From Arthrobacter sp. H-02-3 (GTDB lineage Bacteria; Actinomycetota; Actinomycetes; Actinomycetales; Micrococcaceae), in NCBI RefSeq assembly GCF_003097355.1, contig NZ_PYUI01000006.1:155313-219312 (forward strand): 64,000 bases of DNA, given 5' to 3'. The position numbers and the translations under genes are program-made. Under the pieces are notes generated by a model, which was given only the letters and a program-made list of their open reading frames with translations, was not told the origin of the DNA and did no database searches. Positions 53,278 to 63,836 of this stretch are shown piece by piece. The first letter of the stretch is position 1; every line of letters begins with the position of its first letter.

Positions 53278-53912
53278 CAGGGGACCTCAGGAGTCGCAAA
53301 TTCGCGCATGGCGTCCAGGAGCCAGCGGCCCAGGAACTCCGCAAAGGATGCCCGCGGGAAGATCCGGTAGGTCTCCTCCCCGGTCTTCCACAGAATGGCG
53401 GGGATGCCGCCGATTTCCGTGGATAGGGCCGTCCCGGCCTTCAGGACGCGTGGGTGCAGGTCCAGGGCGCAGCCCTTTTCCAGCACGGCCCGGGCCCGCG
53501 GACCGGAGAGCTCGAGCGTGGTGCGGTTGGCGGAGAGGTCCACCACCTGGCCTTCGCCGTCGCCCAGTGATTCGGTGAGCGTCCGGGGGAGCTCGCCGCC
53601 CAGGCTTTCGTGGGATTCGGCGGGCGCCACGAGCAGGAATTCTGCCGGACCCAGCCACAGTACCGCGGTGTCGCCGCTGCTGCGGACCTCCCCGGAAGCG
53701 GCCGGCAGGCCGCCGGTGAGGGCGCCCAGCCGCTGCCCGGCGTCGCCGGCCGGATTGATCCGGAGCCCCGCCATGGTCAGGAACGGCACCTCGCGCAGCT
53801 CCACGACACCTGTAACCGATCCCGCTTCAAAAGCTGCGGCCAGGAGCGCTGCCGGACTCTTCCGGAGGGTCTGGATCTTCTTGGAATTTTCGAGTGCTGC
53901 TGTGTCAGCCAT
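53277..53912 (-). CDS. soxG: sarcosine oxidase gamma subunit
   Basis: 211 residues from ATG 53912, overlapping the soxA end by 8 bp. GcvT-like SoxG family: [30 protein letters not shown] near 85, [31 protein letters not shown] near 120-150, [22 protein letters not shown] at the end. It completes the heterotetrameric sarcosine oxidase and helps hold the THF-binding region. Low conservation is normal for this subunit. Confidence 0.9.
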   Translation of the reverse strand: MADTAALENSKKIQTLRKSPAALLAAAFEAGSVTGVVELREVPFLTMAGLRINPAGDAGQRLGALTGGLPAASGEVRSSGDTAVLWLGPAEFLLVAPAESHESLGGELPRTLTESLGDGEGQVVDLSANRTTLELSGPRARAVLEKGCALDLHPRVLKAGTALSTEIGGIPAILWKTGEETYRIFPRASFAEFLGRWLLDAMREFATPEVP

Positions 53913-56847
53913 CTTTGCGGGTCCCTTCAGAGTCAAAAAGTACGGTTTCTGCGACGACAACGTCCACGAGTTCGTCTCCGGCGGCAGCCACCAGGGTTTC
54001 GCCGATGCGGTTGCGGCCGTTCTTGATCAGGGCCAGGGCAAACGACCGGCCCAGCGCGGCGCTGTGGTAGCTCGAGGTCACGAACCCCTCCATCGGGACG
54101 GGGCCGTAGGCAGGGTTGACGGTGATGCCCTGTTCCACGAGCTGGGTGCCTTCGGGGAGGCGGATGGTGCCGTCCACGGGAAGGACGCTGACCAGGTGTT
54201 TCCGATCGGTGCGGGCGGCGTCCGTGCGGGTGTAGGAGCGCTTGCCGATGAAGTCCTTGACCTTGGAGACCACCCATTCCATGCCGGCGTCCTGCGGGGT
54301 CACGGTCCCGTCGGTGTCCTGGCCGACGATCGGGTAGCCCTTCTCGGCACGCAGCACGTGCATGGTTTCGGTGCCGTACGGGGTGATGTTGAACTCCGCG
54401 CCGGCCGCTGCCACGGCTTCCCAGGTGCTCAGCCCGTACCAGGACGGGACGTTGATTTCGTAGGCCAGTTCACCGGAGAACGAGATCCGGCAGATCCGGG
54501 CCCGGACGCCGGAGGCGAGGGTGGTTTCCTTGAAGGTCATGAACGGGAAGGCCTCTGCGTCCAGGCCGCCGTCGGCCGCCAGTTCCGGTGCCAGCTTCGC
54601 GATGACGGCGCGGGATTTCGGTCCGACGACGGCGATGGTGGACCACTGCTCGGTGACGGAGGTGCAGTGAACGTCCAGTTCCGGCCATTCGGTCTGCAGC
54701 CATTCCTCCAGCCAGTCCAGCACCTTGGCGGCGCCGCCGGTGGTGGTGGTCATGAAGAAGCGGTCCTCGTCCAGGCGCAAAGTGACGCCGTCGTCGAAGA
54801 TCATCCCGTCCGGGGTGCACATGACGCCGTAGCGGGCCGAGCCCGGGGCGAGCTTCTTGAACGCGTTGGTGTAGATGCGGTTCAGGAACTCGCCCGCGTC
54901 CTTGCCGCGGATCTCGATCTTGCCCAGCGTGGTGGCGTCCATGAAACCCACGGACGCCCGGACGGCCGCGCATTCGCGCAGGACCGCGGTGTCCATGCCC
55001 TCGCCATCCTGCGGGTAGTACCACGGCCGCTTCCACTGCCCGACGTCTTCGAAGAGCGCTCCCTGGGCGACATGCCAGGGGTGGATGGAGGTCAGGCGGG
55101 CGGGGTCGAAGAGTTCGCCGCGCTGGCGGCCGGCCAAGGCTGCGAACGCCACGGGGGTGAACGGGGCCCGGTACGCGGTGGTGCCGATTTCCCCAATGCC
55201 CGCCGTTTCCCCGCCGCCGTGCTTCAGCGCAGCGGCGATGACGCCGATCGCGTTCACGCCGGAGGTCTTGCCTTGGTCGTTGGCGGTGCTGATCGAGGTG
55301 TAGCGCTTCACGTGTTCCACCGAGCGCATGCCGGCCCCGGTGGAGCGCAGGACGTCGGCTACCGACTGGTCGCGCTGGAAGTCGACGAAGTGGTGGTGCC
55401 AGTCCTCCGGGCCGCCCTTCTGCCCGGGAACCAGCCAGAGCTGGCGGGTCGGGGCGGACGCGCGCGGCGCCGCAGGGGCGACGGGCTCGACGGCGGAGCT
55501 AAAGCCGGCGGCGATGCCGGCCGCGGCCCCGGCGGAGATGCCCTCGGCCACGCAGTCCTCGAGCTCGAAGCTGCCGCGGCCGGAGCCGGCCACCTGCTGG
55601 TTGGGAACCACGCTGTTGGGGACGAACGCCGCGAGGTCCTCGTCCCAGCGGAGTTTGCCCTGGCGCTGGGAGTGCAGGTGCACCACCGGTGACCAGCCGC
55701 CGGAGACGGCCAGCAGATCGCATGCAAGCTGTTCGACGCCCGAGGTGAGCTCCCCGGCGTCGTTGATGCTCCGAACGGTGACGCCGAGGAGGCGCTCCTG
55801 CCCGGTGGTGTTGGCGACGGCGCTGCCGATCAGCACCCGTGTTCCGGCCGCGGCGGCTGCCGCGGCGGTTTCGCTCAGCTGCGGACGGGCGTCGACGACG
55901 GCCTCAACCTTGATGCCGGCGGCGCTCAGGTCCGCGGCCAGGGCGTAGGCGCTGTCGTTGGTGGTGCTGATGACCACCCGGGACCCGGCGGCGACGGCGT
56001 AGCGGTTGAGGTAGGTGCGGACCGCGGAGGCGAGCATGATGCCGGGGCGGTCGTTGTTCTCAAAGACCAGGGGCCGTTCGTGGGCGCCGGGAGCCAGGAC
56101 GACCTGCTTGGCACGGATGTGCCAAATCCGCTGGCGGGACACGCCGGGCGCGGCCGGGGTCAGGAGGTGGTCCGTCCGGTTCTGGGCCGCGATGACGTAG
56201 TTGGAGTCGTAAGAGCCGAACGCCGTGGTGCGGTTCAGCACAGTGCACTCGGCCGCGGAGATCAGTTCGGCTTCAACATTGGCCACCCATTCCAGCGCGG
56301 GCTGGCCTTCGATGGTGTCCGTGAGGGCCGGATCGGTGGATCCGGACAGCAGCGATCCGCCGAGTTCGGGCTGGTCGTCGATCAGGATGACCCGGGCGCC
56401 GGAGCGGACGGCTTCGCGTGCCGCGGCGAGGCCCGCCGGGCCGCCGCCGACCACGAGGACGTCGGTGTGGACGTACTTCTTGTCGTATTCGGCGTGGTCC
56501 TCGGCCGGGTCGAGCTTGCCGAGGCCGCTAAGCAGTTCGGCGCTGAGTCCGTCCACGAGGGACACCGTGGTGGCGGGGAGCATGGATTCGGCCACGTGGC
56601 CCGGGAACCGGGCGGCGATCTTGACCAGGGCGTTGGATTCCTCGACGCCGGCGGACATGATGCCGCGGGGCCGCCCCTCGTAGAGGGAGTCACCAGCCCG
56701 GTGCCGGCCGTTGGCCAGCAGGGCGGAGGCGAGGGTGTCGCCGGGGTGGCCGGTGTACGCGCGGCCGTCCAGGGTGAAGCGCCAGGTGACGCTGCGGTCG
56801 ATGCGTCCGCCGGTGCCAAGACGCGCGGGCTGCGGCTGAGCGGTCAT
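53905..56847 (-). CDS. soxA: sarcosine oxidase alpha subunit
   Basis: 980 residues from ATG 56847 (AAGGAA upstream), overlapping the soxD stop in ATGA. Layout: N-terminal 2Fe-2S-ferredoxin-like fold (about 15-110), an NAD-binding dinucleotide fold starting [34 protein letters not shown] near 130, and a C-terminal GcvT/THF-binding half (about 600-970) with [29 protein letters not shown] and [10 protein letters not shown]. It carries NAD and the THF site that captures the methyl-derived formaldehyde as 5,10-methylene-THF, while electrons go to O2 giving H2O2. Confidence 0.95.
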   Translation of the reverse strand: MTAQPQPARLGTGGRIDRSVTWRFTLDGRAYTGHPGDTLASALLANGRHRAGDSLYEGRPRGIMSAGVEESNALVKIAARFPGHVAESMLPATTVSLVDGLSAELLSGLGKLDPAEDHAEYDKKYVHTDVLVVGGGPAGLAAAREAVRSGARVILIDDQPELGGSLLSGSTDPALTDTIEGQPALEWVANVEAELISAAECTVLNRTTAFGSYDSNYVIAAQNRTDHLLTPAAPGVSRQRIWHIRAKQVVLAPGAHERPLVFENNDRPGIMLASAVRTYLNRYAVAAGSRVVISTTNDSAYALAADLSAAGIKVEAVVDARPQLSETAAAAAAAGTRVLIGSAVANTTGQERLLGVTVRSINDAGELTSGVEQLACDLLAVSGGWSPVVHLHSQRQGKLRWDEDLAAFVPNSVVPNQQVAGSGRGSFELEDCVAEGISAGAAAGIAAGFSSAVEPVAPAAPRASAPTRQLWLVPGQKGGPEDWHHHFVDFQRDQSVADVLRSTGAGMRSVEHVKRYTSISTANDQGKTSGVNAIGVIAAALKHGGGETAGIGEIGTTAYRAPFTPVAFAALAGRQRGELFDPARLTSIHPWHVAQGALFEDVGQWKRPWYYPQDGEGMDTAVLRECAAVRASVGFMDATTLGKIEIRGKDAGEFLNRIYTNAFKKLAPGSARYGVMCTPDGMIFDDGVTLRLDEDRFFMTTTTGGAAKVLDWLEEWLQTEWPELDVHCTSVTEQWSTIAVVGPKSRAVIAKLAPELAADGGLDAEAFPFMTFKETTLASGVRARICRISFSGELAYEINVPSWYGLSTWEAVAAAGAEFNITPYGTETMHVLRAEKGYPIVGQDTDGTVTPQDAGMEWVVSKVKDFIGKRSYTRTDAARTDRKHLVSVLPVDGTIRLPEGTQLVEQGITVNPAYGPVPMEGFVTSSYHSAALGRSFALALIKNGRNRIGETLVAAAGDELVDVVVAETVLFDSEGTRKDG

Positions 56848-57200
56848 TTGAGTGTTCCTTCCGGGGAAGCGGGGATGACGGTGGGGGCTGTGGTTCCGGC
56901 GGCTGCGGTTTCCTTGGCTGCGTTTTCCCTGTCGGGACGTGGCTGGCCCATCGGGTACACGGCCTGGATGTCGTAGGTGACGGTGTCGCGGAGCGTGTTG
57001 AACCACTGACGGCAGCCGGTGCTGTGCTGCCAGCGCTCGGCGAAAGCGCCCTTCGTGTTGTCGCGGTAGAACAGGTACTCGGCCCATTCGCGGTCGGTGA
57101 GCTCTGCCGGGTTTTCGGGGTAGGGCACGTGGGCCTGGCCGCCGTAGTGGAATTCGGTCTCATCCCGGGGGCCGCAGTTGGGGCAGGAAATCAGGAGCAT
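56844..57200 (-). CDS. soxD: sarcosine oxidase delta subunit
   Basis: 118 residues. The zinc ligands of the known structure, Cys6, Cys9, His59 and Cys63, are all present at those numbers ([31 protein letters not shown]). [22 protein letters not shown] is the family core. The last 30 residues are an Ala/Thr/Pro-rich tail typical of Arthrobacter-type SoxD. It stabilises the alpha-beta complex. Confidence 0.95.
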   Translation of the reverse strand: MLLISCPNCGPRDETEFHYGGQAHVPYPENPAELTDREWAEYLFYRDNTKGAFAERWQHSTGCRQWFNTLRDTVTYDIQAVYPMGQPRPDRENAAKETAAAGTTAPTVIPASPEGTLK

Positions 57201-57214
57201 GTCCGTACCTCTTT

Positions 57215-58435
57215 CTAGTGAGCCACGGCGGCGGCGCCGTGTTCATCGATCAGGGCGCCGGTTTCGAAGCGCTCGAGGGCAAAGGGCTTGTTGAGTTGGT
57301 GCGGTGTTCCGGTGGCGATGGTGTGCGCGAAGGTCAGCCCGGCGGCCGGTGTGCCCTTGAACCCGCCGGTTCCCCAGCCGCAGTTGACGAACATGTTTTC
57401 CACCGGGGTGGTGCCCACGATCGGGGAGGCGTCCATGGTGGTGTCGACGATCCCGCCCCAGGTCCGGAGCACGTGGGCCCGGGCGAAGATCGGGAAGAGT
57501 TCGACGGCGGCGGCCATCTGGTGTTCGATCACGTGGAATGAGCCGCGCTGGCCGTAGCCGTTGTAGGAGTCCACGCCGGCACCCATGACGAGCTCGCCCT
57601 TGTGTGCCTGGGAGACGTAGACGTGCACGTGGTTCGACATGACCACCGTCGGGTGGACGGGCTCATGGAGTTCGGAGACGAGCGCCTGGAGCGGATGGGA
57701 TTGGATAGGGAGCCGGAATCCGGCCATTTCCGCCAGCACTGAGCTGTGCCCTGCGGCGCAGAGACCGACCTTTTCGGTGTGGATGGTGCCGCGGTTGGTC
57801 TTGACGCCCACCACCCGGTTGCCGTCCTTGAGGAAGCCCGTGACCTCGCAGTTCTGGATGATGTCGACGCCGAGTTCGTCGCATTTGCGGGCGAACGCCC
57901 ACGCGACGTGGTCGTGCTTCGCGATCCCGGCGCGCGGCTGGTATGTGGCACCCATGACCGGGTAGCGGATGTTGTCGTTGATGTTCAGGATGGGGCAGAG
58001 TTCCTTGACCTGCTGCGGGTCCAGCCACTCGGCGTCGACGCCGTTGAGCTTGTTGGCCCCGACCCGGCGGATGCTTTCGCGGACGTCGCCCAGGGTGTGG
58101 GCCAGGTTCATGACCCCGCGCTGGCTGAACAGGAAGTCGTACTCGAGTTCTTCCGGCAGGATCTCCCACAGCTTCAGGGCGTGCTCGTAGATCGCCGCGC
58201 TCTCGTCCCAGAGGTAGTTGGAGCGGATGATGGTGGTGTTCCGGGCCATGTTGCCGCCGGCGAGCCAGCCCTTTTCCAGGATGGCGATGTTGGTCATCCC
58301 GTGGTTCTTGGCCAGGTAGTACGCCGTGGCCAGACCGTGGCCGCCGCCGCCCACAATCACGGCGTCGTAGGAGGACTTGGGTTCCGGATTGCGCCAGAGG
58401 AAGTCCGGGTGCTCCGGAAGGTGTTCGGTGGTCAT
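57215..58435 (-). CDS. soxB: sarcosine oxidase beta subunit
   Basis: 406 residues, coupled to glyA by ATGA. DAO-family flavoprotein: [69 protein letters not shown] (about 22-92), with the FAD-binding GxGxx[29 protein letters not shown] and the closing [33 protein letters not shown] are SoxB-specific. It binds FAD and covalent FMN (the FMN-attaching His sits in the [11 protein letters not shown] region) and oxidises sarcosine. Confidence 0.95.
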   Translation of the reverse strand: MTTEHLPEHPDFLWRNPEPKSSYDAVIVGGGGHGLATAYYLAKNHGMTNIAILEKGWLAGGNMARNTTIIRSNYLWDESAAIYEHALKLWEILPEELEYDFLFSQRGVMNLAHTLGDVRESIRRVGANKLNGVDAEWLDPQQVKELCPILNINDNIRYPVMGATYQPRAGIAKHDHVAWAFARKCDELGVDIIQNCEVTGFLKDGNRVVGVKTNRGTIHTEKVGLCAAGHSSVLAEMAGFRLPIQSHPLQALVSELHEPVHPTVVMSNHVHVYVSQAHKGELVMGAGVDSYNGYGQRGSFHVIEHQMAAAVELFPIFARAHVLRTWGGIVDTTMDASPIVGTTPVENMFVNCGWGTGGFKGTPAAGLTFAHTIATGTPHQLNKPFALERFETGALIDEHGAAAVAH

Positions 58436-59772
58436 TGTGCTGCTCCAATCAGTTCTGCTTCAAGCCCGGTCGCCGCTGCGCTGGTGCCAAGGTGCGGGTA
58501 GAGGGGGAATTTTGCGGCCAGGGCGCTGACGCGCCCGCGCAGTTCGGCGACGGTTTCGTCGCTGAGTTCGTTGTCCGGGGCCCGTGCGGTCAGGGCGGAG
58601 GCGATGATGTCCGCCACTTCGGTGAACTCCTCGGCACCGAAGCCGCGGGTGGCCAGGGCGGGTGTGCCGATCCGCAGCCCGGAGGAGACCATCGGCGGGC
58701 GGGGGTCGAACGGGACGGCGTTGCGGTTGACGGTGATGCCGATCCGGTGCAGCCGGTCCTCGGCCTGCTGTCCGTCCAGTTCCGAGTGCCGCAGGTCCAC
58801 CAGGACCAGGTGCACATCGGTGCCGCCGTTGACCACCGAGATCCCGGCGGCCGCGACGTCGTCCTTCAGGAGCCGGGAGGCGAGAATCCTGGCCCCTTCG
58901 AGCGTGCGGTTCTGGCGTTCCTTGAACCCGGCGGACGCCGCGATCTTGAAGGCCACGGCCTTGGCCGCGATCACGTGTTCCAGCGGGCCGCCCTGCTGGC
59001 CGGGGAACACGGCGCTGTTGATCTTGCGCGCATACTCCTCCTTGCTCAGGATGACCCCGCCGCGCGGGCCGCCGAGGGTCTTGTGCGTGGTGGTGGTGAC
59101 GACGTCGGCGTAGGGGACGGGGTTCGGGTGCAGCCCCGCTGCCACGAGGCCGGCGAAGTGTGCCATGTCGACCATCAGGTAGGCGCCCACGAGGTCGGCG
59201 ATGCGCCGGAACTCCGCGAAATCCAGTTGCCGTGAGTAGGCGGACCACCCGGCAACGATCAGCTTGGGCCGGTGCTCGAGTGCCAGGGCCTCGACCTCGG
59301 CCATGTCGACCAGGTGGTTGTGCTCGCTCACGTGATACGGGACCACGTTGTAGAGCTTGCCGGAGAAGTTGATGCGCATGCCGTGGGTGAGGTGGCCGCC
59401 GTGGGCCAGGGCGAGCCCCATGATGGTGTCACCCGGTTCCAGGAGGGCGAACATGGCGGCCGCATTGGCCTGCGCGCCGGAATGGGGCTGCACGTTCGCC
59501 GCCTCCGCGCCGAACAGGGCCTTCACCCGGTCGATGGCGAGCTGTTCGATCACATCGACGTGTTCGCAGCCGCCGTAGTAGCGCTTGCCCGGGTAGCCCT
59601 CGGCGTACTTGTTGGTCAGGACCGAGCCCTGTGCCTCCATGACCGAGGCGGGGGCGAAGTTCTCGGATGCAATCATCTCCAGGGTGGACTGCTGGCGTTC
59701 CAGCTCCCTTGCCACCGCCTGTTCGACCTCGGGATCGACTGCGGAAAGTCGCTCGTTCAATTGCTCAACCAC
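58432..59772 (-). CDS. glyA: serine hydroxymethyltransferase
   Basis: 446 residues from GTG 59772 (AAAGGAG upstream), first gene of the sarcosine operon. PLP-lysine in [19 protein letters not shown] near 230, [34 protein letters not shown] near 100-132, [28 protein letters not shown]. It combines glycine and 5,10-methylene-THF, both made by sarcosine oxidase, into serine. A second, housekeeping glyA is expected elsewhere; this copy is operon-specific. Confidence 0.94.
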   Translation of the reverse strand: MVEQLNERLSAVDPEVEQAVARELERQQSTLEMIASENFAPASVMEAQGSVLTNKYAEGYPGKRYYGGCEHVDVIEQLAIDRVKALFGAEAANVQPHSGAQANAAAMFALLEPGDTIMGLALAHGGHLTHGMRINFSGKLYNVVPYHVSEHNHLVDMAEVEALALEHRPKLIVAGWSAYSRQLDFAEFRRIADLVGAYLMVDMAHFAGLVAAGLHPNPVPYADVVTTTTHKTLGGPRGGVILSKEEYARKINSAVFPGQQGGPLEHVIAAKAVAFKIAASAGFKERQNRTLEGARILASRLLKDDVAAAGISVVNGGTDVHLVLVDLRHSELDGQQAEDRLHRIGITVNRNAVPFDPRPPMVSSGLRIGTPALATRGFGAEEFTEVADIIASALTARAPDNELSDETVAELRGRVSALAAKFPLYPHLGTSAAATGLEAELIGAAQ

Positions 59773-59787
59773 GGATGCTCCTTTGAA

Positions 59788-59834
59788 ATACCATTGTTGC
59801 TGTGACTGATATATCAGTGTGGGGTCAATGGTAT
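59788..59834. promoter_or_regulatory. nested symmetric operator between glyA operon and GntR gene
   Basis: Perfect 14-bp palindrome ACTGATATATCAGT (59805-59818) flanked by exact outer arms ATACCATTG (59788-59796) and CAATGGTAT (59826-59834); both symmetries share a centre to within half a base. A TATGAT box for the rightward gene overlaps the right arm (59832-59837). Confidence 0.6.
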
Positions 59835-59914
59835 GATCGGGATCACAACAGAGTCAATAGCTGAAGCCAAATGGAACCGGGCTTCCGCTTAGAATCCAGG
59901 AACGGAGCCGCGCC

Positions 59915-60586
59915 GTGAATGCACTTCCTGCCCTGCCGCCCGCAGAGGACGAGGCCATATCCCAGGCGGAGGCCGCCTACCGGCAGCTGCGCGACAAGCT
60001 GATCATGCTCGAGATCCGGCCGGGTGAGCCCATCAATGACGGTCAGCTCGCGATCGAGCTCGGGTTCGGCCGCACGCCGGTGCGCGAGGCGATCAAGCGG
60101 CTGGAGGTGGACCACCTGGTGGTTTCCTATCCGCGCCGGGGAACATTTGCCACCAGTGTGGATTTCACAGAGCTGGCCGACGTCTCGGAGATCCGGGAAT
60201 TGCTGGAACCGCTGGCGGCACGCCGTGCGGCCGCCCGGGCCAGTGTTGCCATGCGCCGGGAACTGCTGCATGTCGCCGATGTCATCGCGGAGCTGGACCC
60301 GAGTCCGGGGGAGTCCCGGGACCTCATGCGCTACGACCTCACCGTGCACCGGCTGATTTACCGCGCCGCCGGCAATCCCCATCTCGAAGACACGCTGATC
60401 CGCTACGACAACCTGGCGACCCGCATCTGGTGCCTGGTCCTGGACAAGGTGCCCTCCGTCAGCGGCCACATCACCGAGCACGTGGAGCTGCTCAAGGCGG
60501 TGGCTGCCGGGGAGGCGGACAAGGCGGCCGAGCTCGCCCTGCACCACGTCACGAGTTTCGAAGAGACCATCCGCAAGGTGCTCTAG
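59915..60586 (+). CDS. GntR-family (FCD) regulator of sarcosine catabolism
   Basis: 223 residues from GTG 59915. wHTH about 15-80 (AEAAYRQLRDKLIMLEIRPGEPINDGQLAIELGFGRTPVREAIKRLEVDHLVVSYPRRGTFA) and an FCD domain (88-215) with YDLTVHRLIYRAAGNPHLEDTL and SGHITEHVELLKAVAAGEADKA. Divergent from glyA-soxBDAG, it is the likely regulator of that operon through the palindrome between them. Its stop overlaps the convergent PucR stop in CTAG. Confidence 0.9.
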   Translation: MNALPALPPAEDEAISQAEAAYRQLRDKLIMLEIRPGEPINDGQLAIELGFGRTPVREAIKRLEVDHLVVSYPRRGTFATSVDFTELADVSEIRELLEPLAARRAAARASVAMRRELLHVADVIAELDPSPGESRDLMRYDLTVHRLIYRAAGNPHLEDTLIRYDNLATRIWCLVLDKVPSVSGHITEHVELLKAVAAGEADKAAELALHHVTSFEETIRKVL

Positions 60587-62088
60587 GGAGTCCGTCCCGG
60601 CCGGCGCGGTACCGGCCCCGCTGCGGCCGCCGCCGCAGCTATGTGGATGCCAAGCAACCTGCCGGAAGTGCGCAGGTCGTCGCCGCCCAAGAGCGCCTGG
60701 ATTTTGCTCAGCCGCTTGTGCATCGTCTGGCGTTCAATGTTCAAGGAAGCGGCCGACGCCGTCGTATTGCACCCGGAATCGAGCCAGCACAGCAGGGTGG
60801 CCATTAAGGCAGTGCCATGCTTTCGGTCCCACTCCAGCACTTCCCCCAGCGCCGACTCCACATAAGAGTCCATGAATGCCGGGTCCGGGACCGCGGCCAG
60901 GATGCGGCGGCCCAGGAGGTCCATGGCATCAGCAACCTCGCCCGCCGCAGGCATCCCAAGCCGCATGGCTTCCTGCGCCTCGACGTAGGAGTCGTGCGCG
61001 CGGAAGTCCTCGCTCACGTTTGGTCCGAAGGCGCCGCAGGTGTCCGAGCCGGCCGCGGCGTCCCGCGCGGCCCGGATCAGCGCTTCACGCGCCGCTCTTG
61101 CGCCTGTCCGCGGCAGGGCGAGCAGCACCGCGCGTTCGCCGTCCCACAAGTGGGACTTCACGTGCACTCCACGCATGTGCAGTGCACGTTCCACGGCGGA
61201 GAAATTGGCGTCCCTGCTCTCTGTGCGGAAGACAGCCATGACCGCTGCCTGACCGGGCTGGAGCCCTGCCTGCAGCCACAGATGCCGGATGGTCGCGGCG
61301 TCGCCGCCCTCGATCACGGATTCCAGCAGCCGCGCGTCGGCCACCTGGGCCGGGGTGGGGCGGAATGCCTGTGCGAGGGCCAGCGCCAGAATGCCGGACA
61401 GGCGGTCGGCCGCGAGCTCCAGGAGCAGCGGATCATCCGACCGGGAGCGGAGCGTTAACTGTGCCGCAAGCTGTCCGCCCACCACGATCCCGGCCATGGC
61501 CCGGGAGCCCGCGTCGTCGACGGCATTGCCTGCGTGGCCAAGGAGGACTCCGTCGGGGGCCACGAGGGAAACCTCCGCTTCCAGTGCGGTGGCCAGCAGT
61601 TCGAGAATGGTCGGAAGGTGGGGACCCCGGTCGGTGATCTGGCGCGCGATCTGCCGGGAGGCGTCGTCGACCACCAGGTGGGCGGCCGCCTGCTCATTGA
61701 CCACCAGCCGGTTGACGGCCTCGGCGATGTCCACAAAGGGTGCCACCGAGCGCAGTTCGATCAGAGGCAGGCCGCTCCGGTCCGCCGCGGCTATCAGCTG
61801 CTCCGGCAAAGCGGCGGGCTGACCGGCGGTCTGCAACGCCAGGGCCGCAACGTGCCGTGCTGAAAGGCTGCGGATGTAGTCCTCCTGCTCCTTAGGGCCC
61901 AGCGCCAGCAGCGTCTCCCCGCCGGAGAGCAGCAGTTCCCCTCCGCGCAGGAGCGGGGCAATCTCGAGCACCTCGCTGGAATGCACCCACCGGACAGCCC
62001 TCTCCAGCGTCCCGGGCACGTTGCTGCGGAGCAGCGGATCGGCGGCAAGCATGGGCGCGGAAGCGAGTACTTCTGCAAGCGTAATCAT
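60583..62088 (-). CDS. PucR-family transcriptional regulator
   Basis: 501 residues. N-terminal PucR sensor domain (about 5-120, SARHVAALALQTAGQPAALPEQLIAAADRSGLPLIELR), a central GAF/GGDEF-like region (150-400), and a C-terminal helix-turn-helix of the PucR type (430-490: LLCWLDSGCNTTASAASLNIERQTMHKRLSKIQALLG). Family members activate purine, allantoin or amine catabolism in response to the substrate. Divergent from the NCS1 permease and creatinase genes, it is their probable activator. Confidence 0.88.
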   Translation of the reverse strand: MITLAEVLASAPMLAADPLLRSNVPGTLERAVRWVHSSEVLEIAPLLRGGELLLSGGETLLALGPKEQEDYIRSLSARHVAALALQTAGQPAALPEQLIAAADRSGLPLIELRSVAPFVDIAEAVNRLVVNEQAAAHLVVDDASRQIARQITDRGPHLPTILELLATALEAEVSLVAPDGVLLGHAGNAVDDAGSRAMAGIVVGGQLAAQLTLRSRSDDPLLLELAADRLSGILALALAQAFRPTPAQVADARLLESVIEGGDAATIRHLWLQAGLQPGQAAVMAVFRTESRDANFSAVERALHMRGVHVKSHLWDGERAVLLALPRTGARAAREALIRAARDAAAGSDTCGAFGPNVSEDFRAHDSYVEAQEAMRLGMPAAGEVADAMDLLGRRILAAVPDPAFMDSYVESALGEVLEWDRKHGTALMATLLCWLDSGCNTTASAASLNIERQTMHKRLSKIQALLGGDDLRTSGRLLGIHIAAAAAAAGPVPRRPGRTP

Positions 62089-62241
62089 TTGGGCCCTTTT
62101 ACTACGCGATGTCTTGGGGTGACATTTAGTCGTCTGTTACGCGGTCAGTGTAAGCATAATGTCTCTATGTTGTGGCATGGGTCACCCATAGGCTGGATGA
62201 ACTCCCGTTCTGCATTTCAACGTAGTGAATTGAGACACAGC
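62089..62241. other. 153-bp divergent promoter region, pucR-type gene / NCS1 permease
   Basis: Must contain promoters for both divergent genes. I see no strong palindrome; the NCS1 start lacks a good Shine-Dalgarno. Confidence 0.35.
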
Positions 62242-63786
62242 ATGAACCAAGCTCAACAAGGCTCGCACGAGGCGGCGACCGTCGAGGTTGAAGACGTCTT
62301 GCAGCCCATCCCGGAATCCGCACGGACGACCAAACTTTCCGGACAGTTCTGGATCTGGGCCGGGGCCAACGTCGCTCCAATCAACTGGATCCTCGGAGCC
62401 CTTGGCATCCAGCTCGGCCTTGGCCTGGGCGACACTCTTCTGGTGCTGATCGTCGGCAATCTCATCGGCATGGCCGGCTTCGGGTTCTTTGTTATCCTCG
62501 GCCAGCGGACCGGGGCCACCGGCATGCTGCTCGCCCGCGGCGCGTTTGGCCGCCGCGGGGCCTACCTGCCGGCCGCAATCCAGGCCACCATCGCCATCGG
62601 CTGGTCAGCAGTCAACACCTGGGTCATCCTGGACCTGATCCTTGCACTCTTCGGCATGATCGGCTGGGTCGACCCCCACGAACGCAACATCATGGTGCGC
62701 ATCATCGTCGCCGCAGTCATCATGACCGTCCAGGTGGCCATCTGCTACCGCGGATACCGTGCCATCTCCAAGTTCGAGCGGATCACCATGCCGCCCACCA
62801 TCCTGGTCCTGGTCGGCATGTCGATCGTGGCCTGGACGCAGCTCGACATCAACTGGAGCTACGCCGGACCGGCCGGAGCCGTACTGGAGGGGCTGCCGCG
62901 TATCGCGGCAATGTCCTCGATCATGACCGTCATTGGCATCGGCTGGGGAATCGGGTGGTTTACCTACGCGCCGGACTACTCCCGTTTCGTCAGTCGCAAG
63001 GTCAAGCCTGCCAAGTTGTTCATGGTCAGCGTGCTTGGCCAGTTCCTGCCCGTCGTCTGGCTCGGCATCCTCGGCGCCAGCCTCGCCACCAAGAACGGAC
63101 AGGCCGATCCCGGTGAGCTGATTGTCTCCAACTTCGGCAGCCTGGCCATCCCGGTCATCCTCTTGGTCATCCACGGACCAATTGCCACCAACATCATCAA
63201 CCTGTACACCTTCGGCGTCGCCTTCCAGGCGCTGGACGTCAAGATTTCCCGGCGCAAGCTGTCGATCATTGTGGGGGTGCTGTCCATGTTCGCGGTCATC
63301 GGCTTCATGTTCGCGGAGGACTTCGCAATGATCCTTGACTCCTGGCTCGGCGCCATTGTGGCCTGGGTGGCCACTTGGGGTGGCATCATGGCGGTCCACT
63401 ACTTCATCTTCGAGCGCCACCACAAGGACTTCTCCTACCTGTTCACGGATTCGAAGACGACCGCGCTGAAGGCAGTGAACCCGTCGGCATTCATCGCGTT
63501 CTTCGCCGGCATCCTGATGACCTGGATGTTCATGTACGGCGGAGTCCCGGCCCTGCAGGGTCCCATCGCGACGGCCATGGGCGGCGTCGACTTCTCCTGG
63601 CTCGCCGGAACTGTCACCTCATCCGTCCTCTATTTCGCCCTCGGCTACCCGCGCTTCCGCAAGCGCATCCGGGCCGGTGTGCCCCTGGGCATCCGACTCG
63701 ACCTGAAGGAAGAAGCAGTGCTGGCCGAGCACGGCGACGCTTGCGAAGACAAGCACCCCGTCCAGGAGCCGGCCCGGGTCGCCTGA
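62242..63786 (+). CDS. NCS1-family permease, probable creatine/creatinine or nucleobase-like importer
   Basis: 514 residues from ATG 62242. NCS1 fold with 12 helices: FWIWAGANVAPINWILGALGIQLGLGLGDTLLVLIVGNLIGMAGFGFFVILGQRTGATGMLLARGAFGRRGAYLPA (about 35-115), the family region YTFGVAFQALDVKISRR near 330, and VAWVATWGGIMAVHYFIFERH. NCS1 proteins are H+ or Na+ symporters for cytosine, purines, hydantoins and allantoin. It is followed 50 bp later by creatinase, so creatine or creatinine import is inferred. Confidence 0.85.
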   Translation: MNQAQQGSHEAATVEVEDVLQPIPESARTTKLSGQFWIWAGANVAPINWILGALGIQLGLGLGDTLLVLIVGNLIGMAGFGFFVILGQRTGATGMLLARGAFGRRGAYLPAAIQATIAIGWSAVNTWVILDLILALFGMIGWVDPHERNIMVRIIVAAVIMTVQVAICYRGYRAISKFERITMPPTILVLVGMSIVAWTQLDINWSYAGPAGAVLEGLPRIAAMSSIMTVIGIGWGIGWFTYAPDYSRFVSRKVKPAKLFMVSVLGQFLPVVWLGILGASLATKNGQADPGELIVSNFGSLAIPVILLVIHGPIATNIINLYTFGVAFQALDVKISRRKLSIIVGVLSMFAVIGFMFAEDFAMILDSWLGAIVAWVATWGGIMAVHYFIFERHHKDFSYLFTDSKTTALKAVNPSAFIAFFAGILMTWMFMYGGVPALQGPIATAMGGVDFSWLAGTVTSSVLYFALGYPRFRKRIRAGVPLGIRLDLKEEAVLAEHGDACEDKHPVQEPARVA

Positions 63787-63836
63787 AAACCGGAAACGCC
63801 AACCCTAAAGTCCATCCACACGTAAAGGAATAACCA

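Noticed and set aside
53395..55692. 765-codon plus-strand open frame opposite soxG/soxA
   Set aside because: Opposite proven sarcosine oxidase subunits; no ribosome site or domain.
59773..59914. glycine riboswitch before glyA
   Set aside because: Only 142 bp of divergent spacer with operator palindromes; I see no paired-helix riboswitch core.
62109..62125. ATGTC-N7-GACAT inverted repeat before the PucR gene
   Set aside because: 5-bp arms only; expected by chance at this length.
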